A stretch of DNA of 64,000 nt, taken from positions 85,722 through 149,721 of the forward strand of contig JACRBQ010000035.1 of assembly GCA_016213135.1 (NCBI GenBank), written 5' to 3'. Under the pieces are notes generated by a model that saw nothing but the letters and a program-made list of their open reading frames with translations, was not told where the DNA came from and did not search any database. The DNA is from Chloroflexota bacterium (GTDB lineage: Bacteria; Chloroflexota; Anaerolineae; Anaerolineales; VGOW01). This document shows, piece after piece, positions 8,589 through 17,269 of the stretch. A program made the position numbers and the translations under genes. Every line of letters starts with the position of its first letter. The stretch's first letter is position 1.

Positions 8589-9068
8589 CTACTCCGATGA
8601 TTTGTTTTCTTTATCGGACAGAGTCTCAAGAAAATCTTGCAATTCATTTTTCGTTCTTCCCCAGATGTCTACGAGCGGCGTCACCAGCTCTTCAAGTTCT
8701 TCCCAATCCAAATAGAACGAATAAGAATGCCGGAAGAAATGCCTGAAACTCAAATAATCCGTCAAGCTCTCTGCTGTGCTAGCCGAGAGAATCGCTTTTC
8801 TTCGCGTTGTGGACTGAGCCATTTGGTTGAGCAGATCGCGGTGCCACTGCGAGCCGGCAGAAACATTTCGGTCAATGCCCTTTGCTATCGCAAGAAAAAC
8901 GTTTTCAAGCCCGTTGTAAAAAGAATGCAGGACAGAGCCGATGGCTGTGGTTTCAACCAAGTCGGGCTTACCTGTTTGCGCTTTCGCCAAAAGGTCAGTG
9001 TAAGTTTCGAGTAATTTGTCAATTTGCTCGATTTCGAATTTGATATCCGAAACGATCTGCTCAGACAA
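8589..9068 (-). CDS. HEPN-domain protein, probable HepT-like RNase toxin
   Basis: 159 residues, mostly alpha-helical. RHFFRHSY near residue 110 fits the R-x4-H-x-Y active-site motif of HEPN RNases. The frame opens with TTG at 9068, overlapping the stop of the nucleotidyltransferase gene by eight bases; no ATG is available nearby. HEPN/MNT pairs act as toxin-antitoxin systems in which the MNT protein AMPylates the HEPN toxin near its active site. This is the last gene of the moaC operon. Identification rests on the motif and the partner. Confidence 0.75.
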   Translation of the reverse strand: MSEQIVSDIKFEIEQIDKLLETYTDLLAKAQTGKPDLVETTAIGSVLHSFYNGLENVFLAIAKGIDRNVSAGSQWHRDLLNQMAQSTTRRKAILSASTAESLTDYLSFRHFFRHSYSFYLDWEELEELVTPLVDIWGRTKNELQDFLETLSDKENKSSE

Positions 9069-9360
9069 TTCTAATCAGCCTTTCCTGCTTTTCAAGATGG
9101 CGAGCGAAGGGGTCTTGCTTATCTAAGCTCACTAAGTCTACGGGGTGATTTATCTCCCTCAGCAGTCTGCCGTAGACGCGGAAAAACTTGCCCTTAGGGC
9201 ATCCTCGCACAGCAAGATCAATGTCCGATCCCGGTCTGACTTTGCCGGAAGTTAGTGAGCCAAACAGAAATATATGTGTGCATCCGGCCTCTTTGAGTAT
9301 CGCGATGGCCCGACGCATGTCGTCTTCGTATCCTTTGGGGATTTGGAGTTTTGTGTTCAT
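9061..9360 (-). CDS. MNT-type nucleotidyltransferase, antitoxin of the HEPN pair
   Basis: A 99-residue minimal nucleotidyltransferase. GS at residues 34-35 and D-x-D at 46 and 48 form the GSx10DxD motif, and a third Asp lies in PVDLVSLD. In MntA-HepT systems this enzyme AMPylates and neutralises the HEPN toxin encoded by the next gene. The start is the ATG at 9360, overlapping the moaD-moaE stop as ATGA; the longer frame up to 9408 lies inside that gene and lacks a better ribosome site. Confidence 0.8.
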   Translation of the reverse strand: MNTKLQIPKGYEDDMRRAIAILKEAGCTHIFLFGSLTSGKVRPGSDIDLAVRGCPKGKFFRVYGRLLREINHPVDLVSLDKQDPFARHLEKQERLIRIV

Positions 9361-10079
9361 GGTTGTGTGCGATCTTTTTCTGTTGGAAGGAAAGTCCCCT
9401 CCACCCATTCCTCGCCGCCCGGCCCCACTTCCTTTTTCCAGACCGGCACGATCTCCTTCAATCGATCAATTCCGTATCGCGCCGCTTCGAAGACGCCCGT
9501 GTCGCGGTGGGCTGCCGAGCAGGCAATGAGCACGGTGGGTGTGCCGGGGGCCAGCCGCCCGATGCGCTGCACAATGGCGATGCCCTCCACGCTGGGCCAG
9601 CGCGCCCGGATTTCGTCGGCCACCTGTTTCATTTTGGCTTCGGCCATGGGCATGTACGCTTCATATTCGAGGTGGGCGGTATGGTGGGCCTCGCCCCGGC
9701 TGGTGACCCCGCGCACCATGCCGGTGAACACACAGGCCGCGCCCGTGGTCGGCAGGGTGACGCCGGCGACCAGCGCATCCAGATCGAGCGTGTCGTTAGT
9801 AACCCGAAAAATGGTCGGGAGTTGCGCCGGGCTGCTGCCGCCGGACACGGGAGGAAACAGCGCCACCTCGTCGCCGTCGGCCAGCGCGTCGCCGGGGAAG
9901 GCAAACTCGTGGTTGCGCGACACCAGCGCCGTGGGCAGGGCGGGAGTCAAATCAGGGAACTGATCGGCCAGCGCCGTTTTGAGTTCGGCCACCGTCGCGC
10001 CGTCGGCCAACGTCAACTCGGCCCGGCTCGTCCTGGCCCGATCTTTGAGCGTGGCGAAGAAGAGGATGCTGATTCTCAT
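9357..10079 (-). CDS. Molybdopterin synthase, MoaD-MoaE fusion
   Basis: 240 residues combining both subunits of molybdopterin synthase, which adds two sulfurs to precursor Z (cPMP). Residues 1-80 are MoaD, a ubiquitin-like domain ending in PPVSGG; residues about 90-235 are MoaE with GAACVFTGMVRG and the MoaE-type EYEAY and AHRDTGVFEAARYGIDRLK blocks. In free MoaD the terminal Gly-Gly becomes a thiocarboxylate. In fusions such as mycobacterial MoaX the chain is cut after the GG, so processing is expected here. The start overlaps the previous stop as ATGA. Confidence 0.92.
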   Translation of the reverse strand: MRISILFFATLKDRARTSRAELTLADGATVAELKTALADQFPDLTPALPTALVSRNHEFAFPGDALADGDEVALFPPVSGGSSPAQLPTIFRVTNDTLDLDALVAGVTLPTTGAACVFTGMVRGVTSRGEAHHTAHLEYEAYMPMAEAKMKQVADEIRARWPSVEGIAIVQRIGRLAPGTPTVLIACSAAHRDTGVFEAARYGIDRLKEIVPVWKKEVGPGGEEWVEGTFLPTEKDRTQP

Positions 10080-10456
10080 GCGCGCAATTCTAGAAATTGC
10101 TTCGGCCCGTTCAAGGTCAAAATCAGCTTGTTCAAGACATCTCGCCCTAGAACGATTTCCTCACCGCTCGCGTCTCCTATAGTCTCAACGCTGAGAATTC
10201 GAGAATCGCCAATGCCGATATCAAGAACGTAAATATCCACCATCCTCCGCTCTCCCCACTGGCTTCGCGCGTATTTGTGGTTGTCAATCGGCGCGTCGAG
10301 TTCAACGAGATACCGAGTCGGCACGATGGTAGCGCCAGCGCCCGTGTCGACAAAAGCCAACAGTGGCCCGTTCCTGAATGCCTCATACGGCAGGCTGAGG
10401 TTCACCTCAATCGTTGGGGCGGCGGGAAAATAATCGGTGCTGTACGGACTTATCAT
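10076..10456 (-). CDS. Retropepsin-like aspartyl protease family protein
   Basis: 126 residues with a single FVDTGAGATIVP motif near residue 35, the D-T/S-G active site of clan AA (retropepsin-like) aspartic proteases, followed by a beta-rich body and an LGRDVLNKL motif near the C-terminus seen in single-domain members. Such proteins work as dimers; the target is unknown. It overlaps both neighbours by four bases (ATGA) in the moaC operon and is paired with an RHH protein. Position next to a MoaD-MoaE fusion that needs cutting is suggestive but unproven. Confidence 0.75.
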   Translation of the reverse strand: MISPYSTDYFPAAPTIEVNLSLPYEAFRNGPLLAFVDTGAGATIVPTRYLVELDAPIDNHKYARSQWGERRMVDIYVLDIGIGDSRILSVETIGDASGEEIVLGRDVLNKLILTLNGPKQFLELRA

Positions 10457-10824
10457 CGCTCAATCTTTCCGGTGCTGAATGTCCGCATCCAGATTTCTTC
10501 AACTGGCTGCTCCTTGACCTGCCGCAGTAATACTGAAATCTTGCCATACCTGGCTCGTATCCGCCGATACAGGGGAGCCAATTCGCGGTCGTGATCCACC
10601 AGCTTTTGTTCGTGGATGGCGATGTACTGGCCGAGATAATCTGCCTTAAGTTGGCTATGCATGGCCTCGTAGGCTTCGATTTCCCTGGCGAGTTTTTTCC
10701 TCTGCTGTTCGCGGAGATAAAGCTCAACCGCCCTATTCACGACCTCGTTGACGCTTCTCGACTCGCGCTCGGCATCCCGTTCCAGCATCTCGCGCAAGTC
10801 GGATCGAAGCTCGATAGTTTCCAT
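10453..10824 (-). CDS. RHH-type small protein paired with aspartyl protease
   Basis: 123 residues. The N-terminal 40 residues (METIELRSDLREMLERDAE, then SRSVNEVVNRAVELYL) look like a ribbon-helix-helix DNA-binding domain. A charged helical linker follows, then a compact region with GQYIAIHEQKLVDHDREL resembling DUF5678-like domains. It may be a regulator or antitoxin-like partner of the adjacent protease-like protein. The start is the ATG at 10824, five bases after AGGAGG; an upstream in-frame ATG at 10842 precedes that site. It begins 14 bases after the moaC stop. Confidence 0.6.
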   Translation of the reverse strand: METIELRSDLREMLERDAERESRSVNEVVNRAVELYLREQQRKKLAREIEAYEAMHSQLKADYLGQYIAIHEQKLVDHDRELAPLYRRIRARYGKISVLLRQVKEQPVEEIWMRTFSTGKIER

Positions 10825-10838
10825 GCTTGCCTCCTTCG

Positions 10839-11312
10839 TCACGCGGTGTAATCACTCTTCCCGCCGTGCTTTTCAACCAACCGCACGTTCGTGATCTGCA
10901 TTGTCTTTTCTGCGGCTTTGGCCATATCGTACACCGTTAACGCCGCTACCGATACTGCCGTCAGCGCTTCCATTTCAACGCCGGTCTTGCCCACCGTGCG
11001 AGCCGTGGCGCTGATCTCCACGCGGGGCGGGTCGTCGTCTTTCAACTCCAGTTCCACTGAGATGTGCGTGAGCGGCAGCGGGTGGCACAAAGGGATGAGT
11101 TCCGACGTGCGCTTGGCGGCCATCACCCCGGCCAGTTGCGCCACAGTGAGCACGTCGCCCTTTTTGAGCGCGCCCTCGCGAATAAGGGCCAGGGTCTCGG
11201 CTTGCATGCGCACCTCGCCGCGCGCCACGGCGATGCGCTCGGTGTCGGGCTTGCGGCCCACGTCCACCATGTGGGCGCGGCCTTCGGGGTCGAGGTGAGT
11301 GAGTTCGGGCAT
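10839..11312 (-). CDS. moaC: Cyclic pyranopterin monophosphate synthase MoaC
   Basis: 157 residues, usual family length. It converts 3',8-cyclo-7,8-dihydroguanosine triphosphate to cPMP in molybdenum cofactor synthesis. The family blocks [54 protein letters not shown] and KHGGKSD are present. The start is the ATG at 11312, fitting the family N-terminus; an upstream extension would run into a repeat. It heads an operon of six tightly packed genes ending in a HEPN/MNT pair. moaA and other Moco genes are not in the window. Confidence 0.95.
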   Translation of the reverse strand: MPELTHLDPEGRAHMVDVGRKPDTERIAVARGEVRMQAETLALIREGALKKGDVLTVAQLAGVMAAKRTSELIPLCHPLPLTHISVELELKDDDPPRVEISATARTVGKTGVEMEALTAVSVAALTVYDMAKAAEKTMQITNVRLVEKHGGKSDYTA

Positions 11313-11365
11313 GGCGAGATTATAATTTCTCAAGCCACAATTCACAATGCGCAATACTGAATACC

Positions 11366-11422
11366 CAATACCCAATACTCAATACCCAATAATGGGTATT
11401 CGGTATTGAGTATTGGGTATTG
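11366..11422. repeat. Perfect 21-bp inverted repeat of pseudo-periodic units
   Basis: Arms 11366-11386 and 11402-11422 are exact reverse complements around a 15-base loop. The arms consist of variants of a 7-8 base unit (CAATACC/CAATACT), and further copies lie to the left from about 11338. The element fills the space between moaC and ftsY and touches the ftsY -10 box. Confidence 0.9.
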
Positions 11423-11435
11423 TATAATCCCGCCC

Positions 11436-12350
11436 GTGCTTTCATCCATAAAGAACTTTGCCGCGGGACTGGCCCGCACCCGGCAGGCGGTGTTTGGCCG
11501 CATTGCCAATTTGGTGGGCGCCACCGAGATCACCGCCGACACGTGGGACGAGTTGGAGTCCACGTTGATTCAGGCCGACATGGGCGTGGTCGTGTCCAGC
11601 CAACTTGTCGAACGACTCAAGAATCACGTGGGTGAGACGGGCGTGACCAGGCAGCACGACCTCTTCGCCTTTTTGCGTGGCGAGTTGATTGCGCTGTTGA
11701 GTGTGCCGCCCCCGCCGCCCTTGCCGGCCGGCGGCCCCGCCGTGCTGATGATGGTGGGGGTCAACGGCTCCGGCAAAACGACCACCGCGGCCAAACTGGC
11801 CAAAGTGCTGCGCGACCGCGAACGGCGTAAGCCCATCCTCGCCGCCGCCGACACCTTCCGTGCTGCGGCCATTGGGCAACTGCAAGAATGGGGCGGGCGC
11901 ATCGGCGTGGACGTGATTGCCGGGCAGCCCAACGGCGACCCCGGCGCGGTGGTGTACGATGCCATTGCCGCCGCCCGGTCGCGCGGGCGCGATCTGGTGA
12001 TGGTGGACACGGCGGGTCGTTTGCACACCAAATTCAATTTGATGGAAGAATTGAAGAAAGTGCGCGGCGTGGCAGCCAAAGCCGTACCGGGGGCGCCTCA
12101 TTCCGTTTTGTTGGTACTGGATTCGACCACCGGCCAGAATGCCATCGCGCAGGCCCGGGCCTTCAAAGAAGCTGTGGGCGTGACCGGCGTGGTGCTCACC
12201 AAGCTGGACGGCTCGGCCAAGGGCGGCGTGGCTTTTGCCATTTGCCGCGAGTTGGCGCTGCCCATTGTGTATGTGGGCCTCGGCGAAAAGGTTGAGGATT
12301 TGGTGGCGTTCGACCCCGAGGCATTTGTGGACGGGCTGTTGAGCGGATAA
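11436..12350 (+). CDS. ftsY: Signal recognition particle receptor FtsY
   Basis: About 304 residues: a short N domain followed by the SRP GTPase NG domain. G motifs are [15 protein letters not shown] (P-loop), DTFRAAA, DTAGR and TKLD. FtsY docks SRP-ribosome complexes at the membrane. The acidic A domain of proteobacterial FtsY is missing, as is common elsewhere. The likely start is GTG at 11436. A TATAAT at 11423-11428 lies only seven bases upstream, which suggests a leaderless or nearly leaderless transcript; an in-frame ATG at 11406 would lie inside the inverted repeat. prfB follows at a short distance. Confidence 0.93.
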   Translation: MLSSIKNFAAGLARTRQAVFGRIANLVGATEITADTWDELESTLIQADMGVVVSSQLVERLKNHVGETGVTRQHDLFAFLRGELIALLSVPPPPPLPAGGPAVLMMVGVNGSGKTTTAAKLAKVLRDRERRKPILAAADTFRAAAIGQLQEWGGRIGVDVIAGQPNGDPGAVVYDAIAAARSRGRDLVMVDTAGRLHTKFNLMEELKKVRGVAAKAVPGAPHSVLLVLDSTTGQNAIAQARAFKEAVGVTGVVLTKLDGSAKGGVAFAICRELALPIVYVGLGEKVEDLVAFDPEAFVDGLLSG

Positions 12351-12408
12351 TTCGAGAACAACGGTGTGCGGCGGCGCATGTCCGCTCTCACGATTCAAGG
12401 ACTATTGA

Positions 12409-13492
12409 ATGCTAGACCTCATTATTGCCAAACTTACTGAAAGCGATACCCAAGCCCAGCGATTGCTGGAGCGTCTTTGACCTCCCGGCGCAGGAAAAGC
12501 GACTGGCCGAATTGGAGGCGCTAGCGGCCTCCGTCGAGTTTTGGAGCAACCCCGCCGCCGCCCGCGACGCCATGCGCGAGCTTTCGGACACACGGGTTAC
12601 CGTGACCGAATGGCGCACGCTCAGGCGGCGCATCGCCGACGCGCTGGAGTTGGCGGCCCTGGGCGATGATTCCATCGGCCCGGAACTGGAACGCGAACAG
12701 CAAGCCATTGCCGACGAGGTCACGCGGCTCGACCTCGAATCCATCTTTGCCGACAAGCACGATCACGGCAACGCCTTCCTCTCCATCCATGCCGGGGCGG
12801 GGGGCGTGGATGCGCAGGACTTCGCGGCCATGCTGGAACGGATGTACTTGCGTTGGACGGAGAAGCGCGGGTTCAAGGCGCAAGTGGTGGACGAAACGGC
12901 CGGCGAGGAAGCGGGCATCAAGTCGGCCACCCTCAGCATCGAGGGGCGGCAAGCGTATGGCTACCTCAAGTCGGAGCGCGGCGTGCACCGGCTGGTGCGG
13001 CTGTCGCCGTTCGACTCGGCCCACCGCCGACACACCTCGTTTGCGCTGGTGGAGGTGATGCCCGAAGTGGACGACGACGCCGAGATCGTCCTTAATCCGA
13101 CCGAACTCGAAATCACCACGTACAAGTCGTCCGGCGCGGGCGGGCAGAACGTGCAAAAGAACGAGACCGCCATTCGCATCCGGCACATTCCCAGCGGCAT
13201 TGTCGTCACCTGCCAAAACGAACGGTCGCAAACGCAGAACCGCGAGAACGCCATGAAGGTGCTGCGGTCGCGGCTGTACGAGCTTCGCCTCGAAGAGCGC
13301 GAGAAGGAAATGGCCGCGCTGAAAGGCGAACACGTCAAGGCCGAGTTCGGCAGCCAGATCCGGTCGTATGTGCTGCACCCGTATCAAATGGTGAAGGACC
13401 ACCGCACCGGGTTCGAGACCTCGGCCACCGGCTCGGTGCTGGATGGCGAGCTGGACGATTTCATGGAAGCTTTTCTGCGGCACTGGCAATGA
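12409..13492 (+). CDS. prfB: Peptide chain release factor 2, programmed +1 frameshift
   Basis: Release factor for UGA and UAA codons, read as 12409-12477 joined to 12479-13492. The first frame opens with ATG at 12409 (AAGGA eight bases upstream) and stops at TGA 12478-12480 in the classic CTT TGA C context, with a GGAG element three bases before CTT. A +1 shift enters the long frame at DLPAQEKRLAEL, as in other RF2 proteins. The GGQ motif is visible in GAGGQNVQKNETAIRIRH. The tripeptide that reads UGA (SPF form) appears in RLSPFDSAHRRHTSF. The shift lets RF2 levels control their own synthesis. Confidence 0.95.
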
Positions 13493-13571
13493 TAGCGCGT
13501 CAGCGCCCCGGTAATTGGATGTACAATCGATGCGCAGCTTGACCACACAACTTAAGGAGTGAGACCTGGCC

Positions 13572-14885
13572 ATGAACAACCCCCGCAAACGCACCGGCAT
13601 TCACCCGTTTGGGCAACCGCCCGATATCAAATTCAGAGATGACGACCGCGACGGGCCGCCCAAAAAACCCATAGGGCCGCCTCGGCAGCGCCCCGCCGCG
13701 GTGCCCTCCAAGCCGCCCAGCCCCTCGCAACCGAGCGGGGCGCGGCCAGTCCCTCGCACCCCGCCGCACTCCATGCCCCAACCGCCTCGGGCCGCGGCCG
13801 GGGCCGCGGGCGCAACGGCCGCATCCGGCGTCGGCCCCTCGCCTGCCGAAGTGCTGGCTGACCGGATTGGATTGCTGCAAAGCCAGGTGGGCGGTTTGCA
13901 GTCCTCGGCGTTGCTCAGCACCGTCAAAGACGAGCTTGAGGACGTGGCCACCAACGTCAACGGCTTGTCGTCGCTCATTGCCGGTGTGCGTCAGGCCGGG
14001 CACGTTTACGACGCCGACCTTGAGCCGAAAGCCGCCACGTTGCAGCAGGGCTGGCCCGCCGTGCGCAGTGGCGCCCTGGCCGAGCTCAATCGTCAGGCCC
14101 CGGCTTTGCGCTCTGCGTTGCGCGCCGCCGAGGATGAGTTGCGGCGGCTGGTGAGCATGCAATCGAATTTCGGTCAAGCCAATGCCATGCTGCCCGGCGT
14201 GGAAAACACCGTGCAGAATCTTGGCGACAAGGTCAACGCGGTCACCACTTCCATCAAAGGCACCTACGACAGTTTCACCCGCGAGGCCAACAGCATCAAG
14301 GAGCGTGTGACAAAGATTCAAGCCATGTTGCAGTTGGTGAACGCCGCCAGCTTCCGGCTACTGCCCACCGAGGGCGTGGTGGCGGCGACCCAGGCGAAGC
14401 TGGACAAGGACGGCAAAGACGACCCGAACGGCTATCTCTTCCTCACCGACCAGCGATTGTTGTTCGAGCAGAATGAGGAGGTGGCAACCAAGAAAGTGCT
14501 GTTTGTGACCACCGAAAAACAGAAGGTGCAAAAGCTGCTCATTGAGATGCCGGTAGCCCAAGTGGAGAAAGCGACCGCCAGCAAAAAGGGGCTGTTTGGC
14601 AACGAAGATCATTTGGAGTTGCTGTTCGAGTCAGGCGCGGCAGTGCGCGCGGCGCACTTTCACCTCGACGGGCAGGATTGCAATATGTGGCAGGCGCTGG
14701 TGGGGCGGGCCAAGGCCAACGACTTCGACAAAGAGCGCGCGGTGAAGATCGATCAGGCTGCCCTGGATCGCGTTTCCAAAGCGCCCACGCAATGCCCCAA
14801 TTGCGGCAGCGCCTTTACCCAACCGGTGGTGCGCGGGCAAACAGAAATCAAGTGCGAGTATTGCGGGACGGTGACGAGGCTGTAA
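13572..14885 (+). CDS. Uncharacterised protein: proline-rich N-terminus, coiled coil, zinc ribbon
   Basis: 437 residues, not recognised as a named family. Residues 1-80 are low-complexity and rich in Pro, Arg and Ala. Residues about 90-260 are helical with heptad-like Leu/Val spacing. Residues about 265-390 hold a compact domain with GYLFLTDQRLLFEQ, reminiscent of GRAM/PH-like folds. The C-terminus carries a zinc ribbon (CPNCGSAF and CEYCG). No signal peptide or membrane segment is seen, so a cytoplasmic scaffold is plausible. It follows prfB and has a GGAG element 12 bases before its ATG. Confidence 0.6.
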   Translation: MNNPRKRTGIHPFGQPPDIKFRDDDRDGPPKKPIGPPRQRPAAVPSKPPSPSQPSGARPVPRTPPHSMPQPPRAAAGAAGATAASGVGPSPAEVLADRIGLLQSQVGGLQSSALLSTVKDELEDVATNVNGLSSLIAGVRQAGHVYDADLEPKAATLQQGWPAVRSGALAELNRQAPALRSALRAAEDELRRLVSMQSNFGQANAMLPGVENTVQNLGDKVNAVTTSIKGTYDSFTREANSIKERVTKIQAMLQLVNAASFRLLPTEGVVAATQAKLDKDGKDDPNGYLFLTDQRLLFEQNEEVATKKVLFVTTEKQKVQKLLIEMPVAQVEKATASKKGLFGNEDHLELLFESGAAVRAAHFHLDGQDCNMWQALVGRAKANDFDKERAVKIDQAALDRVSKAPTQCPNCGSAFTQPVVRGQTEIKCEYCGTVTRL

Positions 14886-14973
14886 CAACTACGCACCGAT
14901 GCCCGGCGCTTAGGCCGCCCAGTCACCGTCACAGCAGGTCTGGAAGCTTGGGCGCGTCGCAAGGAATTCGGTA

Positions 14974-15002
14974 TTGACGCTGGTGCGACATATAGTTATA
15001 CT
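14974..15002 (+). promoter_or_regulatory. mazEF promoter
   Basis: TTGACG (14974-14979), a 17-base spacer and TATACT (14997-15002) form a near-consensus promoter 26 bases before the antitoxin start. Confidence 0.75.
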
Positions 15003-15025
15003 TTCCTTGCTAAAAAGGGTATAAC
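14995..15025. promoter_or_regulatory. Inverted-repeat operator of the mazEF operon
   Basis: GTTATAC (14995-15001) and GTATAAC (15019-15025) are exact inverted copies, extendable to 9 of 10 positions. They overlap the -10 box and leader, as expected for autorepression by an RHH-type antitoxin (inference). Confidence 0.6.
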
Positions 15026-15028
15026 AAT

Positions 15029-15286
15029 ATGGCAAACATAAAAACGGCTATTTCCCTGCAAAAATCGCTCTTCGAGCAAGTTGAGACCCTCGCCCGCGAA
15101 ATGAAAGTATCCCGGAGTCGAGTGTTTGTTTTGGCATTGGAAAACTTCATCCGGGATTACCAGGACAAACAGTTGTTCGACAAAATCAACAAAGCCTGCG
15201 AAGATTCTCCCCCCGACGAGGCCGAACGAACGCGCCTTCGCCAAATTCGCCGCCAGCACCGACGTATGGTGGAGGGCGAATGGTAA
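15029..15286 (+). CDS. mazE: MazE-type antitoxin (ribbon-helix-helix)
   Basis: 85 residues. The N-terminal half (KTAISLQKSLFEQVETLARE, then SRSRVFVLALENFI) has the strand-helix-helix pattern of RHH antitoxins; the C-terminal half is charged and likely binds the toxin. It overlaps mazF by seven bases, giving coupled translation. The promoter and an inverted repeat upstream fit autoregulation. Confidence 0.85.
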   Translation: MANIKTAISLQKSLFEQVETLAREMKVSRSRVFVLALENFIRDYQDKQLFDKINKACEDSPPDEAERTRLRQIRRQHRRMVEGEW

Positions 15287-15639
15287 TCAATCAGGGTGAC
15301 GTCTTCTGGGTTGACCTAGGCGAACCCATAGGTTCCGAACCCGGCTACAGCCACCCGAACGTGGTCATCCAGAATAACATGTTCAACCACAGCGGGATCA
15401 ATACGGTTATCGTCTGTGGCCTGACATCCAAGCTCAAACGCGCCGCCATACCGGGGAATGTTCTACTTGAAGCGGGAGAAGCCAACTTGCCAAAACAGAG
15501 CGTGGTAGTCGTGTCACAGGTATTTACTGTGGACAAGGCTCAACTGGGCGAATTTATTGGCGCACTGTCGAAAAAGCGAATGCGGCAAATTCTGGATGGC
15601 TTGAAGTTGGCAACTGAGCCACGCGAAGCGCCAAGGTAA
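15280..15639 (+). CDS. mazF: MazF/PemK-type endoribonuclease toxin
   Basis: 119 residues. The N-terminal block GDVFWVDLGEPIGSEPGYSHPNVVIQ is typical of PemK/MazF toxins: the Gly-Asp-Val-x-Trp start and the basic or aromatic residues before a P-x-x-V-I-Q strand. These enzymes cut mRNA or tRNA at short specific sequences. The serine/threonine region CGLTSKLKRA is also conserved. It overlaps the antitoxin gene and probably forms a chromosomal type II toxin-antitoxin system. Confidence 0.9.
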   Translation: MVINQGDVFWVDLGEPIGSEPGYSHPNVVIQNNMFNHSGINTVIVCGLTSKLKRAAIPGNVLLEAGEANLPKQSVVVVSQVFTVDKAQLGEFIGALSKKRMRQILDGLKLATEPREAPR

Positions 15640-15697
15640 TCACAACTGTCGTTCACAAACGCAACGTAACCGTTACAAGACTGCCAACAACCATCTT

Positions 15698-17083
15698 ATG
15701 GCCCTCACCTCCCTCACCCTCGTCGAAGCCGCCGACCTCATCGCCGCGCGCAAGCTCTCTCCGGTTGAACTGACTCAGGCCTACCTCTCGCGCATTGAAG
15801 CCCTCGACCCCAAGCTCACGGCGTTCATCACCGTCACCCCGGAGCTTGCGTTGCAGCAGGCGCGCGAGGCCGAGCAGGCCATTGGCCGTGGCGAGTATCG
15901 CGGCCCGCTGCACGGCGCGCCGCTGGCGCTCAAGGATTTGTTCGACACCAAAGGCGTGCGCACCACCGCCGGGGGCAAGTTTTTTGCCGGCCGCGTGCCC
16001 GAGGCCGACAGCGTCGCATGGCAACGGCTCAGCGCCGCCGGGGCCATCCTGCTCGGCAAGTTGAACATGCACGAATGGGCGCTGGGCGTCACCACCATCA
16101 ACCCGCACTATGGCACCTGCAAAAACCCGTGGGCGCTCGACCGCATCACCGGCGGCTCATCCGGCGGCTCCGGCGCGGCGCTGGCGGCGCGCCTGTGCCT
16201 CGGCTCCATGGGCAGCGACACCGGCGGTTCCATTCGCATCCCGTCGTCGCTGTGCGGCACGGTGGGCCTCAAGCCCACCTACGGACGGGTGAGCGTGCGG
16301 GGCGTCATTCCTTTGAGTTGGAATCTGGATCACATCGGCCCCATGGGACGTCGGGTGCGCGACGTGGCCCTTTTGTTGCAGGCGGTGGCCGGATACGATC
16401 CCGATGACGCATTCTCGGCGGATGCCCCCACCGACGACTACGGGACGGCGTTGGAGGGCGGCGTGCGCGGCTGGCGCGTGGCGCTTGCAACCGACTCGCA
16501 CTTTGCGGATGCCGACGCCGAAGTACTGAGCGCCGTGCGCGAGGCGGCTCGCGCTTTTGAGCAGTTGGGGGCCACCGTGGTGGAGACCGAATTCCCCGGC
16601 GGACAGGAAGCGTGGGCGGCCAACGGCATTATGACTCCCGCCGATGCTGCCGCGTATCATCGCGAACGGCTGCAAACGCGCCCGGAGGGTTTCGGCGCAG
16701 ACTTGCTCAAACGGCTCCAGCGCGGCGCGTCGTTTTCGTCCACCGAGTACGCGTTGGCGCGTCATACCCAATCGCGCCTGCGCCGCCAGTTTGAAAAATT
16801 CTTCGACGGCTTCGATCTTCTGCTTACCCCCACCACGCCCATCCCGGCGCCGGTGGCCGAAGGACTCAACTCGGTGGAAACTGCGCCCGTGCTCACGCGC
16901 TTCGTCGCCCCCTTCAACCTCACCGGCCTGCCCGCCTTGTCGCTGCCGTGCGGCTTCACGGAGAGCGGCTTGCCCATCGGGCTGCAAATAGTGGCGCGCC
17001 CGTGGGCCGAGGCTCGTGTGTTGCGCGCGGGATACGCTTTCGAGCAAGCCACTGAGTGGCGCCATCACGCGCCGCCGCTGTAA
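15698..17083 (+). CDS. Amidase signature family enzyme (GatA-like)
   Basis: 461 residues. The amidase signature is clear: PLALKDLFDTKG with the catalytic Lys, GGSSGGSGAALAARLC with the cis-Ser, and SDTGGSIRIPSSLCGTVGLKPTYG with the nucleophilic Ser. The family hydrolyses amides or, as GatA, supplies ammonia for Glu-tRNA(Gln) amidation. No gatB or gatC neighbours are seen and the protein is slightly short for GatA, so a stand-alone amidase is as likely. It follows mazF by 58 bases. Confidence 0.85.
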   Translation: MALTSLTLVEAADLIAARKLSPVELTQAYLSRIEALDPKLTAFITVTPELALQQAREAEQAIGRGEYRGPLHGAPLALKDLFDTKGVRTTAGGKFFAGRVPEADSVAWQRLSAAGAILLGKLNMHEWALGVTTINPHYGTCKNPWALDRITGGSSGGSGAALAARLCLGSMGSDTGGSIRIPSSLCGTVGLKPTYGRVSVRGVIPLSWNLDHIGPMGRRVRDVALLLQAVAGYDPDDAFSADAPTDDYGTALEGGVRGWRVALATDSHFADADAEVLSAVREAARAFEQLGATVVETEFPGGQEAWAANGIMTPADAAAYHRERLQTRPEGFGADLLKRLQRGASFSSTEYALARHTQSRLRRQFEKFFDGFDLLLTPTTPIPAPVAEGLNSVETAPVLTRFVAPFNLTGLPALSLPCGFTESGLPIGLQIVARPWAEARVLRAGYAFEQATEWRHHAPPL

Positions 17084-17175
17084 TTCCCCGGCCAGGCAGG
17101 GCCGCGCTCCGCGCTTTGGAGTGACAATTATCAGACTCGCCCTCGAACCGCCGCGCCCCGCGCCGCGCCCCTTCC

Positions 17176-17205
17176 TTGACACGCCTTCCAGCCTCGTGAT
17201 ATTCT
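17176..17205 (+). promoter_or_regulatory. dprA promoter
   Basis: TTGACA (17176-17181) and TATTCT (17200-17205) are spaced by 18 bases and lie 65 bases before the dprA start. Confidence 0.6.
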
Positions 17206-17269
17206 GAGCCGCGCTTTCCGGCAATCCGTACTTCACCGGCGACATTTCGCCGCCTCATGGGGGCAGCCT

